Of a DNA stretch of 64,000 nucleotides, positions 56,089 to 64,000 are shown one piece after another. Numbering within the stretch: position 1 is the stretch's first letter; each line of letters starts with the position of its first letter. The translations under genes were made by a program, and so were the position numbers. Below the pieces are notes generated by a model. It was not told the origin of the DNA. It was given only the letters and a program-made list of their open reading frames with translations, and searched no databases. The DNA is taken from the NCBI GenBank assembly GCA_963810755.1, contig CAWEOP010000008.1, positions 496,001 through 560,000 of the forward strand. The letters run 5' to 3'. Source of the DNA: FEN-1219 sp963810755. Lineage in GTDB: Bacteria; Pseudomonadota; Gammaproteobacteria; Steroidobacterales; Rariloculaceae.

Positions 56089-56949
56089 ATGATAAAACTT
56101 AGGATAGGAGGGGTACCAGAGCACTTCAATTTGCCGTGGCACCTCGTGCTCGCGACCGAAGAGCCCACGCGCTCGGGGATTGACGCGCTCTGGCAGGATT
56201 TTCCCGACGGCTCCGGCGCGATGGCCGCGGCGTTGCGCGACGAGCAGCTCGACGTTGCGATGCTGTTGACCGAGGGCGCAGTCGCCGGCGCCGCAGGCGG
56301 CGGTCTCAAGATCGTGAGCTTGTTCACCGAGTCGCCGCTGATTTGGGGCATCCACGTTCCGGCCGCATCGAGCCTGCACACCGTGGCCGACATTCGCGGG
56401 GCGCGTTACGCGATCAGTCGTCGCGGGTCGGGCTCCCACTTGATGTCGTTCGTGCATGCACGCGATCAGGGATGGTCTCCCACCGACCTCGACTTCGTCG
56501 TCGTTCGCAATCTGCAAGGGGCGATCGACGCGTTCGCGTCGCGGTCTGCCGACGTGTTCTTTTGGGAGAAGTTCATGACGAAGCCCGTGGTCGACGGCGG
56601 GCGCTTCCGGCGCGTCGGCGAGTTCATCGCGCCTTGGCCGGCGTTCGTGGTGTGCGCGTCGCTCAGCGCGGTCGCGACGAAGGGACCCGCAATCGCCGCG
56701 ATGCTGCGAGCGGCGTTTACGGCGGCGGCCCGACTCGCGGCGAGCGCGGACGGCGCCGCGCTGATCGCGTCGCGTTATGGCCTCGAAGTGCGGGACGTGC
56801 GCGACTGGCTCGTGACGACGCGTTGGGCGTCGCGCCCGCGAATCGATGCCGCCGACGTGGCGCCGGCGGTCGACGCATTGCGCGTGCTCGGGCTCGTCGA
56901 CGGCACTCTCTCGGCCGCGGACCTGCTGGCCGCGCTGCCGTTGGAGTAG
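56089..56949 (+). CDS. Substrate-binding-like protein without signal peptide
   Basis: A 286-aa protein starting MIKLRIGGVPEHFNLPWH at ATG 56089. It has the NMT1/THI5-like or periplasmic binding type II fold: AMAAALRDEQLDVAMLLTEGAVAG, IRGARYAISRRGSGSHLM, NLQGAIDAFASRSADVFFWE. No export leader is present, unlike typical ABC binding proteins. It may be a cytoplasmic ligand-binding enzyme or sensor. No adjacent transporter genes. The upstream region 56050-56088 is AT-rich. Confidence 0.78.
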   Translation: MIKLRIGGVPEHFNLPWHLVLATEEPTRSGIDALWQDFPDGSGAMAAALRDEQLDVAMLLTEGAVAGAAGGGLKIVSLFTESPLIWGIHVPAASSLHTVADIRGARYAISRRGSGSHLMSFVHARDQGWSPTDLDFVVVRNLQGAIDAFASRSADVFFWEKFMTKPVVDGGRFRRVGEFIAPWPAFVVCASLSAVATKGPAIAAMLRAAFTAAARLAASADGAALIASRYGLEVRDVRDWLVTTRWASRPRIDAADVAPAVDALRVLGLVDGTLSAADLLAALPLE

Positions 56950-57039
56950 CGCGGATCGGGCGCGATCGGTCGACGGTCCGCGTCATGCTCGGCCTCAATT
57001 GATGCCGAGACGATCCGTCGCTATGATCGCTGCCGTGCT

Positions 57040-57074
57040 GATCGCACGCTAAGCATCAAAACTTCAGTGCGATC
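57040..57074. repeat. Inverted repeat GATCGCAC/GTGCGATC
   Basis: Perfect 8-bp arms at 57040-57047 and 57067-57074 with a 19-nt loop, in the 288 bp gap between 56949 and 57238. May be a terminator-like hairpin without a T-run or an operator. Nothing else is recognisable in the gap. Confidence 0.4.
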
Positions 57075-57237
57075 GGGGTCTGACGCGGGCAACCGCGTCG
57101 AGTAGGGGATCCAAAGCGCAGCTTGTCGTTGATTCGTGCAGGTCGCATGCGACTCTGCGCCGCTCCCGTGTGGCCGAGCGAACCGCCGGCGCCTGGGTAC
57201 GACGCGAGTTCGCGATCGGTTGTCCGAGGAGTCGAAG

Positions 57238-58092
57238 ATGAATGAGTCTGCGGTATCGAAGACGAGTCGTTGGCTGGTGCTTGCGTCGGCGCTGCTCGCG
57301 GGACCGATCTTCGCGCAATCGAATTTCGCGGGTGTCTGGAACGCCGGATACTTCGAGGACTGGCCGGACCGCTTCCCCGGACCCGAGCTCGGCGATTACG
57401 CGGGGCTACCGCTCAATGCCAACGATCGCATGCGCGCGATGAGCTGGAGCGCGTCGATCCTTTCGCTTCCGGATTATCAGTGCCGCGTGCACCCCGCGGA
57501 CTACGCGAATAGCTTTGCCGACATTCGCATGTGGCACGAAATCAACACGGATACGCAAGAGCTCGTCGCGATCCATTTGCAGCACTTCGCTTGGCAAACG
57601 CAGCGAACGTTTTGGATGGACGGTCGTGCGCATCCACCTGACTACGCAGAGCACACGTCGATGGGCTTCTCGACGGGCGAGTGGGTCGGCAACACGCTCA
57701 AGGTAACGACCACGCATCTAAAGGAAGGCTGGTTGCGGCGCAACGGCGTCGCTCGCAGCGACAGCGCGACTGTGACGGAGCATTTCATCCGGCACGGCAA
57801 CAACCTCACGTGGAACGTGTTCGTCCAGGACCCGAAGTATCTCGAGGAGCCGTTTTTCCGCAACCGCGACTACACCCTCGCGGAGACCGGCTCGATCGGG
57901 GCGTATCCATGCGAGAGCGTGGTCGAGGTGCTGCTGCCCGAGCACTACTTCCCGCACTACTTGCCGGGTCAGAACACCTTTCTAGTCGAGTACGCGCGCA
58001 ACCATCACATCCCGTCCGAGGCCGCCATGGGCGGCGCCGCGACGATGTACCCCGAGTATCGCAAGAAGATGGCGACGCTGCCGCAACCGTAG
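57238..58092 (+). CDS. WEGDTLVV-family exported protein
   Basis: A 284-aa protein from ATG 57238. Leader WLVLASALLAGPIFAQ, then FAGVWNAGYFEDW, with the family motifs WMDGRAHP, GEWVGNTLKVTTTHLKEGWLRRNGV and VTEHFIRHGN. It lacks the AHHS domain. It shares the pattern W-x-G-x-TL-x-V-x-TTH with 59091 and, in weaker form, with 1883. Role unknown. First gene of a three-gene run with the MBL hydrolase. Confidence 0.82.
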   Translation: MNESAVSKTSRWLVLASALLAGPIFAQSNFAGVWNAGYFEDWPDRFPGPELGDYAGLPLNANDRMRAMSWSASILSLPDYQCRVHPADYANSFADIRMWHEINTDTQELVAIHLQHFAWQTQRTFWMDGRAHPPDYAEHTSMGFSTGEWVGNTLKVTTTHLKEGWLRRNGVARSDSATVTEHFIRHGNNLTWNVFVQDPKYLEEPFFRNRDYTLAETGSIGAYPCESVVEVLLPEHYFPHYLPGQNTFLVEYARNHHIPSEAAMGGAATMYPEYRKKMATLPQP

Positions 58093-58107
58093 GGACTGGA
58101 GTCAACG

Positions 58108-59094
58108 ATGAAGAAGCAGGTTTGCGCCGTGCTCTCGACGATGCTGTGTGGCGTCGGCTACGGCGGGGTCGTGCACGCGCAGCAGCAGAACTTCGACGCC
58201 GTCGAGGTTCACTCGCTCAAGGTACGCGATGACATCTACATGATCGTCGGCGCCGGCGGCAACATCACAATGCAGATCGGGGAGGACGGCATTCTTCTAG
58301 TCGACACGCAATATGCGCCGCTGTCCCAGAAGATCCTCACCGAGGTTCGTAAGATTTCCGGCAAGCCGATCCACTACATCGTCAACACGCACCATCATGG
58401 GGACCACACGGGCGGCAACGTAAACCTGCGAGCGGCAGGGACGACCGTCACTGGCGGCAACGTCGCGGGCACCATCACAGATTCCGCCGTCGGGGCGTTG
58501 ATCATCGCTCACGAGAATGTGTTGAACCATTTGACCGCCGCGACCGGCGCTCAGGCGCTGCCGTCCTCGGGCTGGCCGACGAACACCTATTTCGGCGAAA
58601 AGAAAGAGATGTTCTACAACGGCGAGGGCATCGAGATCCTGCACATGCCGGCCGCGCATACCGACGGCGACAGCGCGGTGTTCTTCCGACGCTCCGACGT
58701 GATTTCGGCCGGCGACGTATTCGTGACGACGAGCTACCCCGTGATCGATCTACCGAACGGCGGCAGCTATGCGGGTATCGTGAACGCGCTCGATCGACTC
58801 GTGGACATCATCATTCCGGTGTACGGCCAAGACGGCGGCACGCTCGTGATTCCGGGCCATGGCCGCCTCTCGAACCTCGGCGACGTGCTGAACTTCCGTG
58901 AGATGGTGATCGTGATCCGCGATCGTCTTCAGGACATGATCGACAAGGGCATGACGCTCGAGCAGGTCAAGGCGGCCAAGCCGACGTTGGACTACGACCC
59001 CGTGTACGGCGCGACGACTGGATTCTGGACGACGGATCGCTTCATCGAGGCGGCCTACAAGAGTCTCAGCGAAACGCCGAAGGACGCACAATGA
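58108..59094 (+). CDS. Metallo-beta-lactamase-fold hydrolase
   Basis: A 328-aa exported protein (leader VLSTMLCGVGYGGVVHAQ). The zinc motif THHHGDHTGG is at about 95-104; another His is in PAAHTDGD, and IPGHGRL supplies the last ligand. Members of this group include periplasmic lactamases, quinoprotein relay-type hydrolases (SoxH-like) and others; specificity unknown. Its stop overlaps the next start (ATGA, 59091-59094). Confidence 0.88.
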   Translation: MKKQVCAVLSTMLCGVGYGGVVHAQQQNFDAVEVHSLKVRDDIYMIVGAGGNITMQIGEDGILLVDTQYAPLSQKILTEVRKISGKPIHYIVNTHHHGDHTGGNVNLRAAGTTVTGGNVAGTITDSAVGALIIAHENVLNHLTAATGAQALPSSGWPTNTYFGEKKEMFYNGEGIEILHMPAAHTDGDSAVFFRRSDVISAGDVFVTTSYPVIDLPNGGSYAGIVNALDRLVDIIIPVYGQDGGTLVIPGHGRLSNLGDVLNFREMVIVIRDRLQDMIDKGMTLEQVKAAKPTLDYDPVYGATTGFWTTDRFIEAAYKSLSETPKDAQ

Positions 59095-59852
59095 ACACTC
59101 TTCGTCATTCCGCGCTCGCCGCCGCGCTCGCCGGCGCGTGCGCGCTGCTCGCCGTCACCCCGTCGACGGCGCAACCACCGCGCCCTGCACAGCCGCCGCG
59201 CACAGCGAAGCAGGCGGCACCGATCGACTTTACCGGGCAGTGGGTGTCGATCGTGACCGAGGATTGGCGCTTTCGGATGGTGACGCCGCCGAAGGGCGAC
59301 TATCCGGGCGCGCAGCTGTCGCCAGCCGGTGAGGCGATCGCTTCGGCTTGGGATCCCGCGAAGGACGAAGCCGAGGGCAACCAGTGCAAAGCGTATGGTG
59401 CCGCGGCAATCATGCGTGTGCCGGGGCGCTTACGGATCACCTGGGCGGACGACGAGACACTGCAGATCGAGACCGATTCGGGCAGGCAGACGCGGCTCCT
59501 GCACTTCGGCAAGGTCGCGGATCCGAGCGAGGTCACTTGGCAGGGCGTGTCGCGCGCGGAGTGGATACCGCATGGCGGCCGCGGCCGCCCTCCGACCAAC
59601 GGCAGCCTCAAGGTGGTCACCACTCACATGAAGGCAGGCTACCTGCGCAAGAATGGCGTGCCGTATAGCGCGAATACGGTCCTCACCGAGTATTTCGATA
59701 TCCTCCAGCAGCCGGACGGCTCGCAGTGGCTCGTCGTGAAGAGCGTCGTCGACGACGAGGACTACCACACCGCGCCGCCGATCACGAGCTCGAATTTCCG
59801 CAAGCAGAACGACCGCAGCGGCTGGGATCCGCAACCGTGCACCTCGCGTTAG
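59091..59852 (+). CDS. WEGDTLVV-family exported protein
   Basis: A 253-aa protein from ATG 59091, overlapping the MBL gene. Signal peptide LAVTPSTAQ, Pro-rich segment, then IDFTGQWVSIVTEDWRFRM, NGSLKVVTTHMKAGYLRKNGV and LTEYFDILQQPDGSQWLVV. Paralogue of 57238. The coupled arrangement with the MBL enzyme suggests joint action (inference). Confidence 0.83.
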   Translation: MNTLRHSALAAALAGACALLAVTPSTAQPPRPAQPPRTAKQAAPIDFTGQWVSIVTEDWRFRMVTPPKGDYPGAQLSPAGEAIASAWDPAKDEAEGNQCKAYGAAAIMRVPGRLRITWADDETLQIETDSGRQTRLLHFGKVADPSEVTWQGVSRAEWIPHGGRGRPPTNGSLKVVTTHMKAGYLRKNGVPYSANTVLTEYFDILQQPDGSQWLVVKSVVDDEDYHTAPPITSSNFRKQNDRSGWDPQPCTSR

Positions 59853-59873
59853 CGGCACGTGATCTCTTGACCG

Positions 59874-59897
59874 CGCGGCCGCCGTTGGGCGGCCGCG
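59874..59897 (+). terminator. Strong GC hairpin after 57238-59852 genes
   Basis: CGCGGCCGCC-GTTG-GGCGGCCGCG, a perfect 10-bp stem with a tetraloop, 21 bp past the last stop. No long T-run follows, so termination efficiency is uncertain. Confidence 0.5.
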
Positions 59898-60014
59898 ACC
59901 GTTTGGGGCCGGCGCTTTCGGTTTTCTGACGCGCCCGCGCGTCATCGTGCCTTCATGCTAGGCGCGCCGCTCCGCTAGACTCCGCCGAGGGAACGGGAAG
60001 CGGAGCTCGCAGTC

Positions 60015-61316
60015 ATGGCGGAACTGTTCAACACGCAACGATTCGCCGAGATCGGTGCGGCGATCTACGAGTGGCTACTGCTGAACGTGTTCGTGCTCGG
60101 CAACGCCGTGCAGCTCCTCGTGATCCTAGTGGCGCTTGGCGCCGCGCTCATGCTGGCGCGACGGCTCTTGCCGCTGGTCGAGAAGCTCCGCACGCAGCCC
60201 GTCCTTTCCGGCTTGTTTGGCGTCGTACGACCGCTCGTGCTGGCGTTGATCTGGCTCGCGCTGCTGTGGCTGACGATTCTCGCCGCCGACGTCGCGCCGT
60301 GGCCGCATCACCTGATCCAAATCGCGGCGAGCCTGTTGACGGCCTGGGTCGTGATCCGGCTCGTTTCCCAGCTCGCGCCGAGTCCCTCCTGGGCGAAAGC
60401 GATCACCTGGGCGGTGTGGTCGGTCGCGGCGCTCAGCATCCTGAACTTGCTGGAGCCGACCATCGCGCTCCTCGACGCCGCGGCGCTAGAGACGCCGCGA
60501 TTCCGAATTTCGCTGTATACGGTGATCAAGTCGGCGATCGCGCTGGCGGTGCTCCTGACGATCGCCGTCTACATCACCCGACTGCTCGAGGTGAGGATAC
60601 GAGCGAGTCGCACGCTGTCGCCCTCGGTGCAGGTGCTGTTCACGAAGGCTCTGAAGGCATCGCTGATCGGCCTCGCTATCCTGATCGGCATCCACAGTCT
60701 CGGCATCGACCTCACGGCCCTGGCGGTCGTCGGCGGCGCGCTCGGCCTCGGCGCGGGTTTCGGCTTGCAAAAAGTAATCAGCAACATGGTGAGCGGCGTC
60801 GTGCTGCTGTTCGACCAGTCGATTCGTCCAGGCGACGTGATCTCCGTGTCGGGAACGTACGGTTGGGTGACGGCGCTTGGCGGCCGCTACGTGTCGGTCG
60901 TGACACGCGACGGCGTGGAGCACCTGATTCCGAACGAGACACTGATTTCCGAGCGCGTAGAGAACTGGACTCATACCAACAGCCACACGCGCTTGAAGAT
61001 TCCGGTTCGGGTTCACTACGAGACGGACGTGCATCGGGCGATCGAGATTTGCGAGCGCGCTGCGTGCCAGACCGAGCGTGTGCTCGGCGAGCCGGAGTGC
61101 AAGTGTCTGCTTATCGCGTTCGGCGAGAACGGGCTCGAGCTCGAGGTCCGAATCTGGATCGGCGACGCGCACAACGGGGTACAGAACGTGAAGAGCGCCG
61201 TGCTACTGCGGATCTGGGAGATGTTTCGCGAGGTCGGCATCCGCGTGCCGTACCCGCAGCGCGATGTCACCGTGCACTCTGCTTCCGGCGACGGCTCGTT
61301 GAGCGTTCCGGACTAG
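60015..61316 (+). CDS. MscS-family mechanosensitive channel
   Basis: A 433-aa membrane protein from ATG 60015. Several N-terminal helices precede the MscS core: GLGAGFGLQKVISNMVSGVVLLFDQSIRPGDVI, then GGRYVSVVTRDGVEHLIPNETLI and a cytoplasmic domain. Glycine-rich TM3 (VVGGALGLGAGFG) lines the pore in the family. It should protect against osmotic downshift. Confidence 0.92.
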   Translation: MAELFNTQRFAEIGAAIYEWLLLNVFVLGNAVQLLVILVALGAALMLARRLLPLVEKLRTQPVLSGLFGVVRPLVLALIWLALLWLTILAADVAPWPHHLIQIAASLLTAWVVIRLVSQLAPSPSWAKAITWAVWSVAALSILNLLEPTIALLDAAALETPRFRISLYTVIKSAIALAVLLTIAVYITRLLEVRIRASRTLSPSVQVLFTKALKASLIGLAILIGIHSLGIDLTALAVVGGALGLGAGFGLQKVISNMVSGVVLLFDQSIRPGDVISVSGTYGWVTALGGRYVSVVTRDGVEHLIPNETLISERVENWTHTNSHTRLKIPVRVHYETDVHRAIEICERAACQTERVLGEPECKCLLIAFGENGLELEVRIWIGDAHNGVQNVKSAVLLRIWEMFREVGIRVPYPQRDVTVHSASGDGSLSVPD

Positions 61317-61330
61317 CCCGCAAAAAGAAA

Positions 61331-61358
61331 AACGGCCCGAGCCGCTGCTCGGACCGTT
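61331..61358. terminator. Bidirectional rho-independent terminator
   Basis: AACGG-c-CCGAGC-CGCT-GCTCGG-a-CCGTT stem between two convergent genes. On the minus strand it is followed by a T-rich run (TTTTTCTTTTTG), so it suits the AHHS gene at 61401; on the plus strand the T-tract is weak. Confidence 0.65.
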
Positions 61359-61400
61359 CTTGTTGCAGACCCCGCGGGAACGCTTCCCGCGACCGTCGGG

Positions 61401-61787
61401 CTATTTGATCGCAAAGCCTGCGCGGGGGTCGAATTCCTTCCCGTCGCCACGCTTTGCTTTGATCCATGCCGCTGCCGGACGGCCGTCGCGCATCGGATGA
61501 CCCGTGATCGTGATCGCCGTGCCCGGCATGAAGTCGCTCTTACGGATCCCGGCGCGCGTCAGAGTGCTCGGCCCTTCGGCCTCGAAGCCCCAGGTCGTGA
61601 CGGTGCCGTCGTCGTTCTTCACGTCGACGAGCAACCAGGAGTGCGGATTGGTGTATTGGAATTCCTTGATCGTTCCAGTGACCGTGACCTCTTTCGCGTC
61701 ATCGAACATCACCGCGGAGTGGTGAGCGAAGGTCGGTGCTGCCACCAGCACCATGGCGCCGATCGCGCAAGCCGCGATTCTCCTCAT
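61401..61787 (-). CDS. Single-domain AHHS (DUF6152-type) secreted protein
   Basis: A 128-aa protein. Start MRRIAACAIGAM at 61787, with GAGGAGA upstream. Signal peptide ends TFAHHSAVMFDDAK. Contains EFQYTNPHSWLLV, then ITGHPMRDGRPAAAW. It lies 10 bp downstream of a gene of the WEGDTLVV family, forming a two-gene version of the fused proteins at 1883, 4506 and 33659. Confidence 0.87.
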   Translation of the reverse strand: MRRIAACAIGAMVLVAAPTFAHHSAVMFDDAKEVTVTGTIKEFQYTNPHSWLLVDVKNDDGTVTTWGFEAEGPSTLTRAGIRKSDFMPGTAITITGHPMRDGRPAAAWIKAKRGDGKEFDPRAGFAIK

Positions 61788-61797
61788 TGCGATCTCC

Positions 61798-62715
61798 TCA
61801 CTTGTCGTCTTTTTCGGTAAACGTAAAGTTCGAGAAGTCTGACGTGCCTTGATCCGTCTTTTCAACGGTGTTGTTCTGATTCTCGCCGCAGTTCCAGTAA
61901 CGGATCCGTAAGCTATTGTCTTCGTTCGACAATCGCTTGTATATCTGTTTAGTGTACCAGGGTTCCACAAGGGCCGGTGGGTCGTAGGACCACACGTCGA
62001 CCGCCATCGTGTCGGGCGCCGTCTTTTGCCAAATCTCGACCGTCTCGACCTGCTCCGTGTAAGACGGCTGAATTCGCTGGTACTGTCCCGCCCGCATCTG
62101 GCTCGTGTGAATCACGAGCTTGTCGCCGTTCCAGAACCCGATCGAGTCACCTTCCCAGAGAGGATAGGCATCTGCTTCGCTCGGATGATCGCGTCCGTCG
62201 GTGTAAACGCGGCGGATCTCGTTTTGCATCTCGTTGACAAGATAGGTTTGCTGCGGCGTGACTATCCACTCTCGCAAGAAGGGCTCGACCATCCAGCGCG
62301 GCATGCCGGCCGGCTCGCAATTGCTCAGCGGATCGAACTCGATCCCGCGGTTGACGCGGTCGACTTTCTCTCGCAGTTCCTTCTCGAAGGGCGGTGTGAG
62401 CTTCGCGGTCGGTAGCGCAGTCGGCGAACCTTGATCGGGGTCCCAGAAAAATGGGCTCGCCTCACGGGTCCAAATCCCGGTCCAATCCGGGACGCTGCGC
62501 CACGTGAGCGGCTGCCCGCCGTTTGCCTGCTGCTTCAGGTACTGAAAAAGCCCAGCTGCGGTTTTCTGGTCGATGCCGAGCTTGGTCATTCGTTGCTTCT
62601 CGGCGGAGGGTGCGGGCGTCGCGCTCTGCTGCGCCGTCGCGACGCACGCGACGCTCGCGGCCACGGCGAGCATCGCGAAGCGCCAGCCGCGCGCCGTCGT
62701 ACTGCGTTGGGTCAT
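61798..62715 (-). CDS. WEGDTLVV-family exported protein
   Basis: A 305-aa protein; start MTQRSTTARG at 62715 is chosen because GGAGA lies 8 nt upstream (ATG 62730 is an in-frame alternative). Leader LAVAASVACVATAQQ. It has WTGIWTREASPFFW, VNEMQNEIRRVYTDGRDHP and IGFWNGDKLVIHTSQM (the W-x-G-x-x-LV pattern), then EIWQKTAP. Partner of the AHHS gene 10 bp downstream. Confidence 0.83.
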   Translation of the reverse strand: MTQRSTTARGWRFAMLAVAASVACVATAQQSATPAPSAEKQRMTKLGIDQKTAAGLFQYLKQQANGGQPLTWRSVPDWTGIWTREASPFFWDPDQGSPTALPTAKLTPPFEKELREKVDRVNRGIEFDPLSNCEPAGMPRWMVEPFLREWIVTPQQTYLVNEMQNEIRRVYTDGRDHPSEADAYPLWEGDSIGFWNGDKLVIHTSQMRAGQYQRIQPSYTEQVETVEIWQKTAPDTMAVDVWSYDPPALVEPWYTKQIYKRLSNEDNSLRIRYWNCGENQNNTVEKTDQGTSDFSNFTFTEKDDK

Positions 62716-63224
62716 CGAATTGTTCTCCATGGACGGTCTTCGGAAGCTATCGCGGATCGGAGGTAAAGCGGCGTGCGCATTTCGCGCATCGCTCGCTTCG
62801 ACTGCCGGCTTCCTGGGCCGTTCCCGCGGCTCGCGGCATGGCCGCGACTCTCCCCCGTGAGCACGAAGTCTCGGCGTGCGGTGCGGCACGGCGACTGCCT
62901 TAGTTATCGCATGATCCGAATTTCCGGGCAAATCCGCGCTGGTCTTCGTATGCCGAAGTTTGCTACCGTCTCGCCGGTTCGCACAGCAAATCGAACCGGG
63001 CGAGAAGACCCGGCGGCGCGAGCCGAGCTTGCGCGACCTTAAGAAAAGTTATGCCAGTGCGCGTGCGAGATCCCGTAACGCTACGACCTTGCATGGCACC
63101 ATCGTTGAGGCACGCGCCGGGGGGAGCCGGAGCGTTTCGATCCAGCCGACGCGCTTGCTCGCGTCGATTGCCGGTTGCTCCCCCGGACGTGAACAGCTCG
63201 CATGCGAACCTGAAGGAGCATTCG
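62716..63224. other. Divergent intergenic region
   Basis: 509 bp between divergent genes. It must hold both promoters, but no confident -35/-10 pair or operator was found. An in-frame ATG at 63051 could extend the AHHS protein by 58 residues, yet AAGGAG just before 63225 argues for the shorter form. Confidence 0.4.
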
Positions 63225-63623
63225 ATGACCCGCCTACCGCTCGTTGCAGCCATGCTGCTCGGCGCGTTCGTCCCGTCGGGAGCAGTCCTGGCTCATCACT
63301 CCGGCGCAATGTTCGATCGCTCGAAGGAAGTGTTGATCCAAGGCGAGGTCTCGGAATGGCGCTGGAGCAATCCGCATTCCTGGCTGCAAATTCACGCGCC
63401 TCACAACGGACAGCCCGACGTCTTGTGGAGCTTCGAATCGACGAGCACTCAGATCTTGGTGAAACAAGGTTGGCGGCGCACGTCGCTGAAACCCGGCGAC
63501 AAGGTCACGGTCGTGTACAACCCGTTCAAGGACGGGGCGGCCGGCGGCAACCTCGTTCGCGTGACGATGCCCGACGGCACCGTGTTTGGGCCGCCGCCGA
63601 AGCCGGCCGAGGTCGCGCACTAA
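63225..63623 (+). CDS. Single-domain AHHS (DUF6152-type) secreted protein
   Basis: A 132-aa protein from ATG 63225 behind AAGGAG (6 nt). Leader LLGAFVPSGAVLAHHSGAMFDRSK; then WRWSNPHSWLQI, GDKVTVVYNPFKDG and a Pro-rich end. Sits 27 bp before another WEGDTLVV-type gene, again pairing the two families. Confidence 0.87.
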   Translation: MTRLPLVAAMLLGAFVPSGAVLAHHSGAMFDRSKEVLIQGEVSEWRWSNPHSWLQIHAPHNGQPDVLWSFESTSTQILVKQGWRRTSLKPGDKVTVVYNPFKDGAAGGNLVRVTMPDGTVFGPPPKPAEVAH

Positions 63624-63650
63624 GCGTCTGAGAATCTCGAGGGGGGGCGA

Positions 63651-64000
63651 ATGAGTCGAAGAGGAACGTTGAGCGCCGGCGTGTTTCTCGGCGCTGCTCT
63701 ATTGCTCGGCAGTGCGCTGGTGTTGGCACCGCGCGCGCAGCAGTGGGACAATCTCGACGGTCATCCGGGCGCGCTCGCTCCCGCCAACCTCAAGCAGCAA
63801 CGCCCCACCGCGCCGTTCGATTTGACGGGCACTTGGTACATCAACAGCGAGTTTCGTTTCTTGCCGATGCCCAAGCTCAAGCCGGAGGCGCAGCGGCTGA
63901 ATGATCTCGCCGCGCAAGCAGCGCAGCAGGGCAAGGCCTTCAACAACGCGACGGGCAAGTGCTGGCCGCCCGGGATGCCGATCGTCATGACGCGCGTTTG
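63651..64000 (+). CDS. Exported protein, likely WEGDTLVV family, 3' end missing
   Basis: Starts at ATG 63651 with GGGGGGG upstream and remains open to the right edge, so at least 116 codons. Signal peptide GAALLLGSALVLAPRAQ, then PFDLTGTWYINSEFRFLPM, similar to IDFTGQWVSIVTEDWRFRM of the gene at 59091. Also GKCWPPGMPIVM. The diagnostic motif would lie beyond the window. Confidence 0.75.
   Translation, partial: MSRRGTLSAGVFLGAALLLGSALVLAPRAQQWDNLDGHPGALAPANLKQQRPTAPFDLTGTWYINSEFRFLPMPKLKPEAQRLNDLAAQAAQQGKAFNNATGKCWPPGMPIVMTRV

Noticed and set aside
1..64000. CRISPR array, tRNA, rRNA or insertion sequence
   Set aside because: No regular repeat-spacer pattern, cloverleaf, rRNA segment or transposase motif was found by reading; a dedicated search would be needed to exclude short degenerate copies.

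Overview
The window is high-GC chromosomal DNA. It most resembles a soil or sediment gammaproteobacterium (Steroidobacterales/Nevskiales-like is my guess) because it carries RlmJ, a prpDBCE methylcitrate cluster, HipBA, a polyhydroxyalkanoate (PHA) locus and many small periplasmic proteins with an Ala-His-His-Ser (AHHS, DUF6152-type) N-terminus. No rRNA, tRNA, CRISPR array, insertion sequence or phage gene was seen. Genus is not determinable from this sequence alone.

Layout. 0-6 kb: two-domain AHHS proteins, small membrane proteins and an MFS exporter. 6-7.4 kb: a BKACE-type keto-acid cleavage enzyme and a MAPEG protein. 7.6-13.1 kb: a seven-gene metal ABC uptake operon with two ZnuA-like binding proteins, one of which has lost its metal-ligand histidines. 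13.1-18.6 kb: an AHHS gene, a cytochrome-like DUF1592 plus Tat-exported DUF1552 pair, and two tandem membrane proteins. 18.8-22.6 kb: hydrolase, AtoE-type fatty-acid permease, SDR and a lipoprotein. 22.7-24.5 kb: HipBA toxin-antitoxin with a repeat-rich promoter. 24.6-30.9 kb: PHA metabolism on the minus strand (XRE regulator, phasin-like protein, acyl-CoA ligase fused to two FCD sensor domains, second phasin-like protein, short PhaE-like subunit, class III PhaC, PhaZ-like depolymerase). 31-36 kb: amidohydrolase, diheme cytochrome, broken AHHS gene, beta-lactamase-fold hydrolase. 36-42.4 kb: rlmJ and prpDBCE. 42.5-46.7 kb: ExeA-like ATPase, FAD monooxygenase, peptide deformylase. 46.8-56 kb: second DUF1592/DUF1552 pair, small cytochromes, a PQQ-type dehydrogenase translationally coupled to a gentisate-dioxygenase-like cupin. 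56-64 kb: cytoplasmic substrate-binding-like protein, metallo-beta-lactamase-fold hydrolase, MscS channel and more AHHS/WEGDTLVV paralogues, the last running off the right edge.

Themes. Propionyl-CoA disposal (prp genes), acyl-CoA activation, fatty-acid uptake and PHA storage form a coherent carbon-storage programme. Cytochromes, PQQ enzyme and ring-cleavage-type enzymes suggest oxidation of organic or aromatic substrates. The AHHS and WEGDTLVV families occur both fused and as adjacent separate genes, implying a functional partnership of unknown role.

Quality note. Eight genes carry about a dozen single-base frameshifts, nearly all an extra base and several in short homopolymers. This could be sequencing error or real decay, so these genes are listed as pseudogenes although each is otherwise well conserved. 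The most novel item is the acyl-CoA ligase-tandem FCD fusion at 27433-30144.
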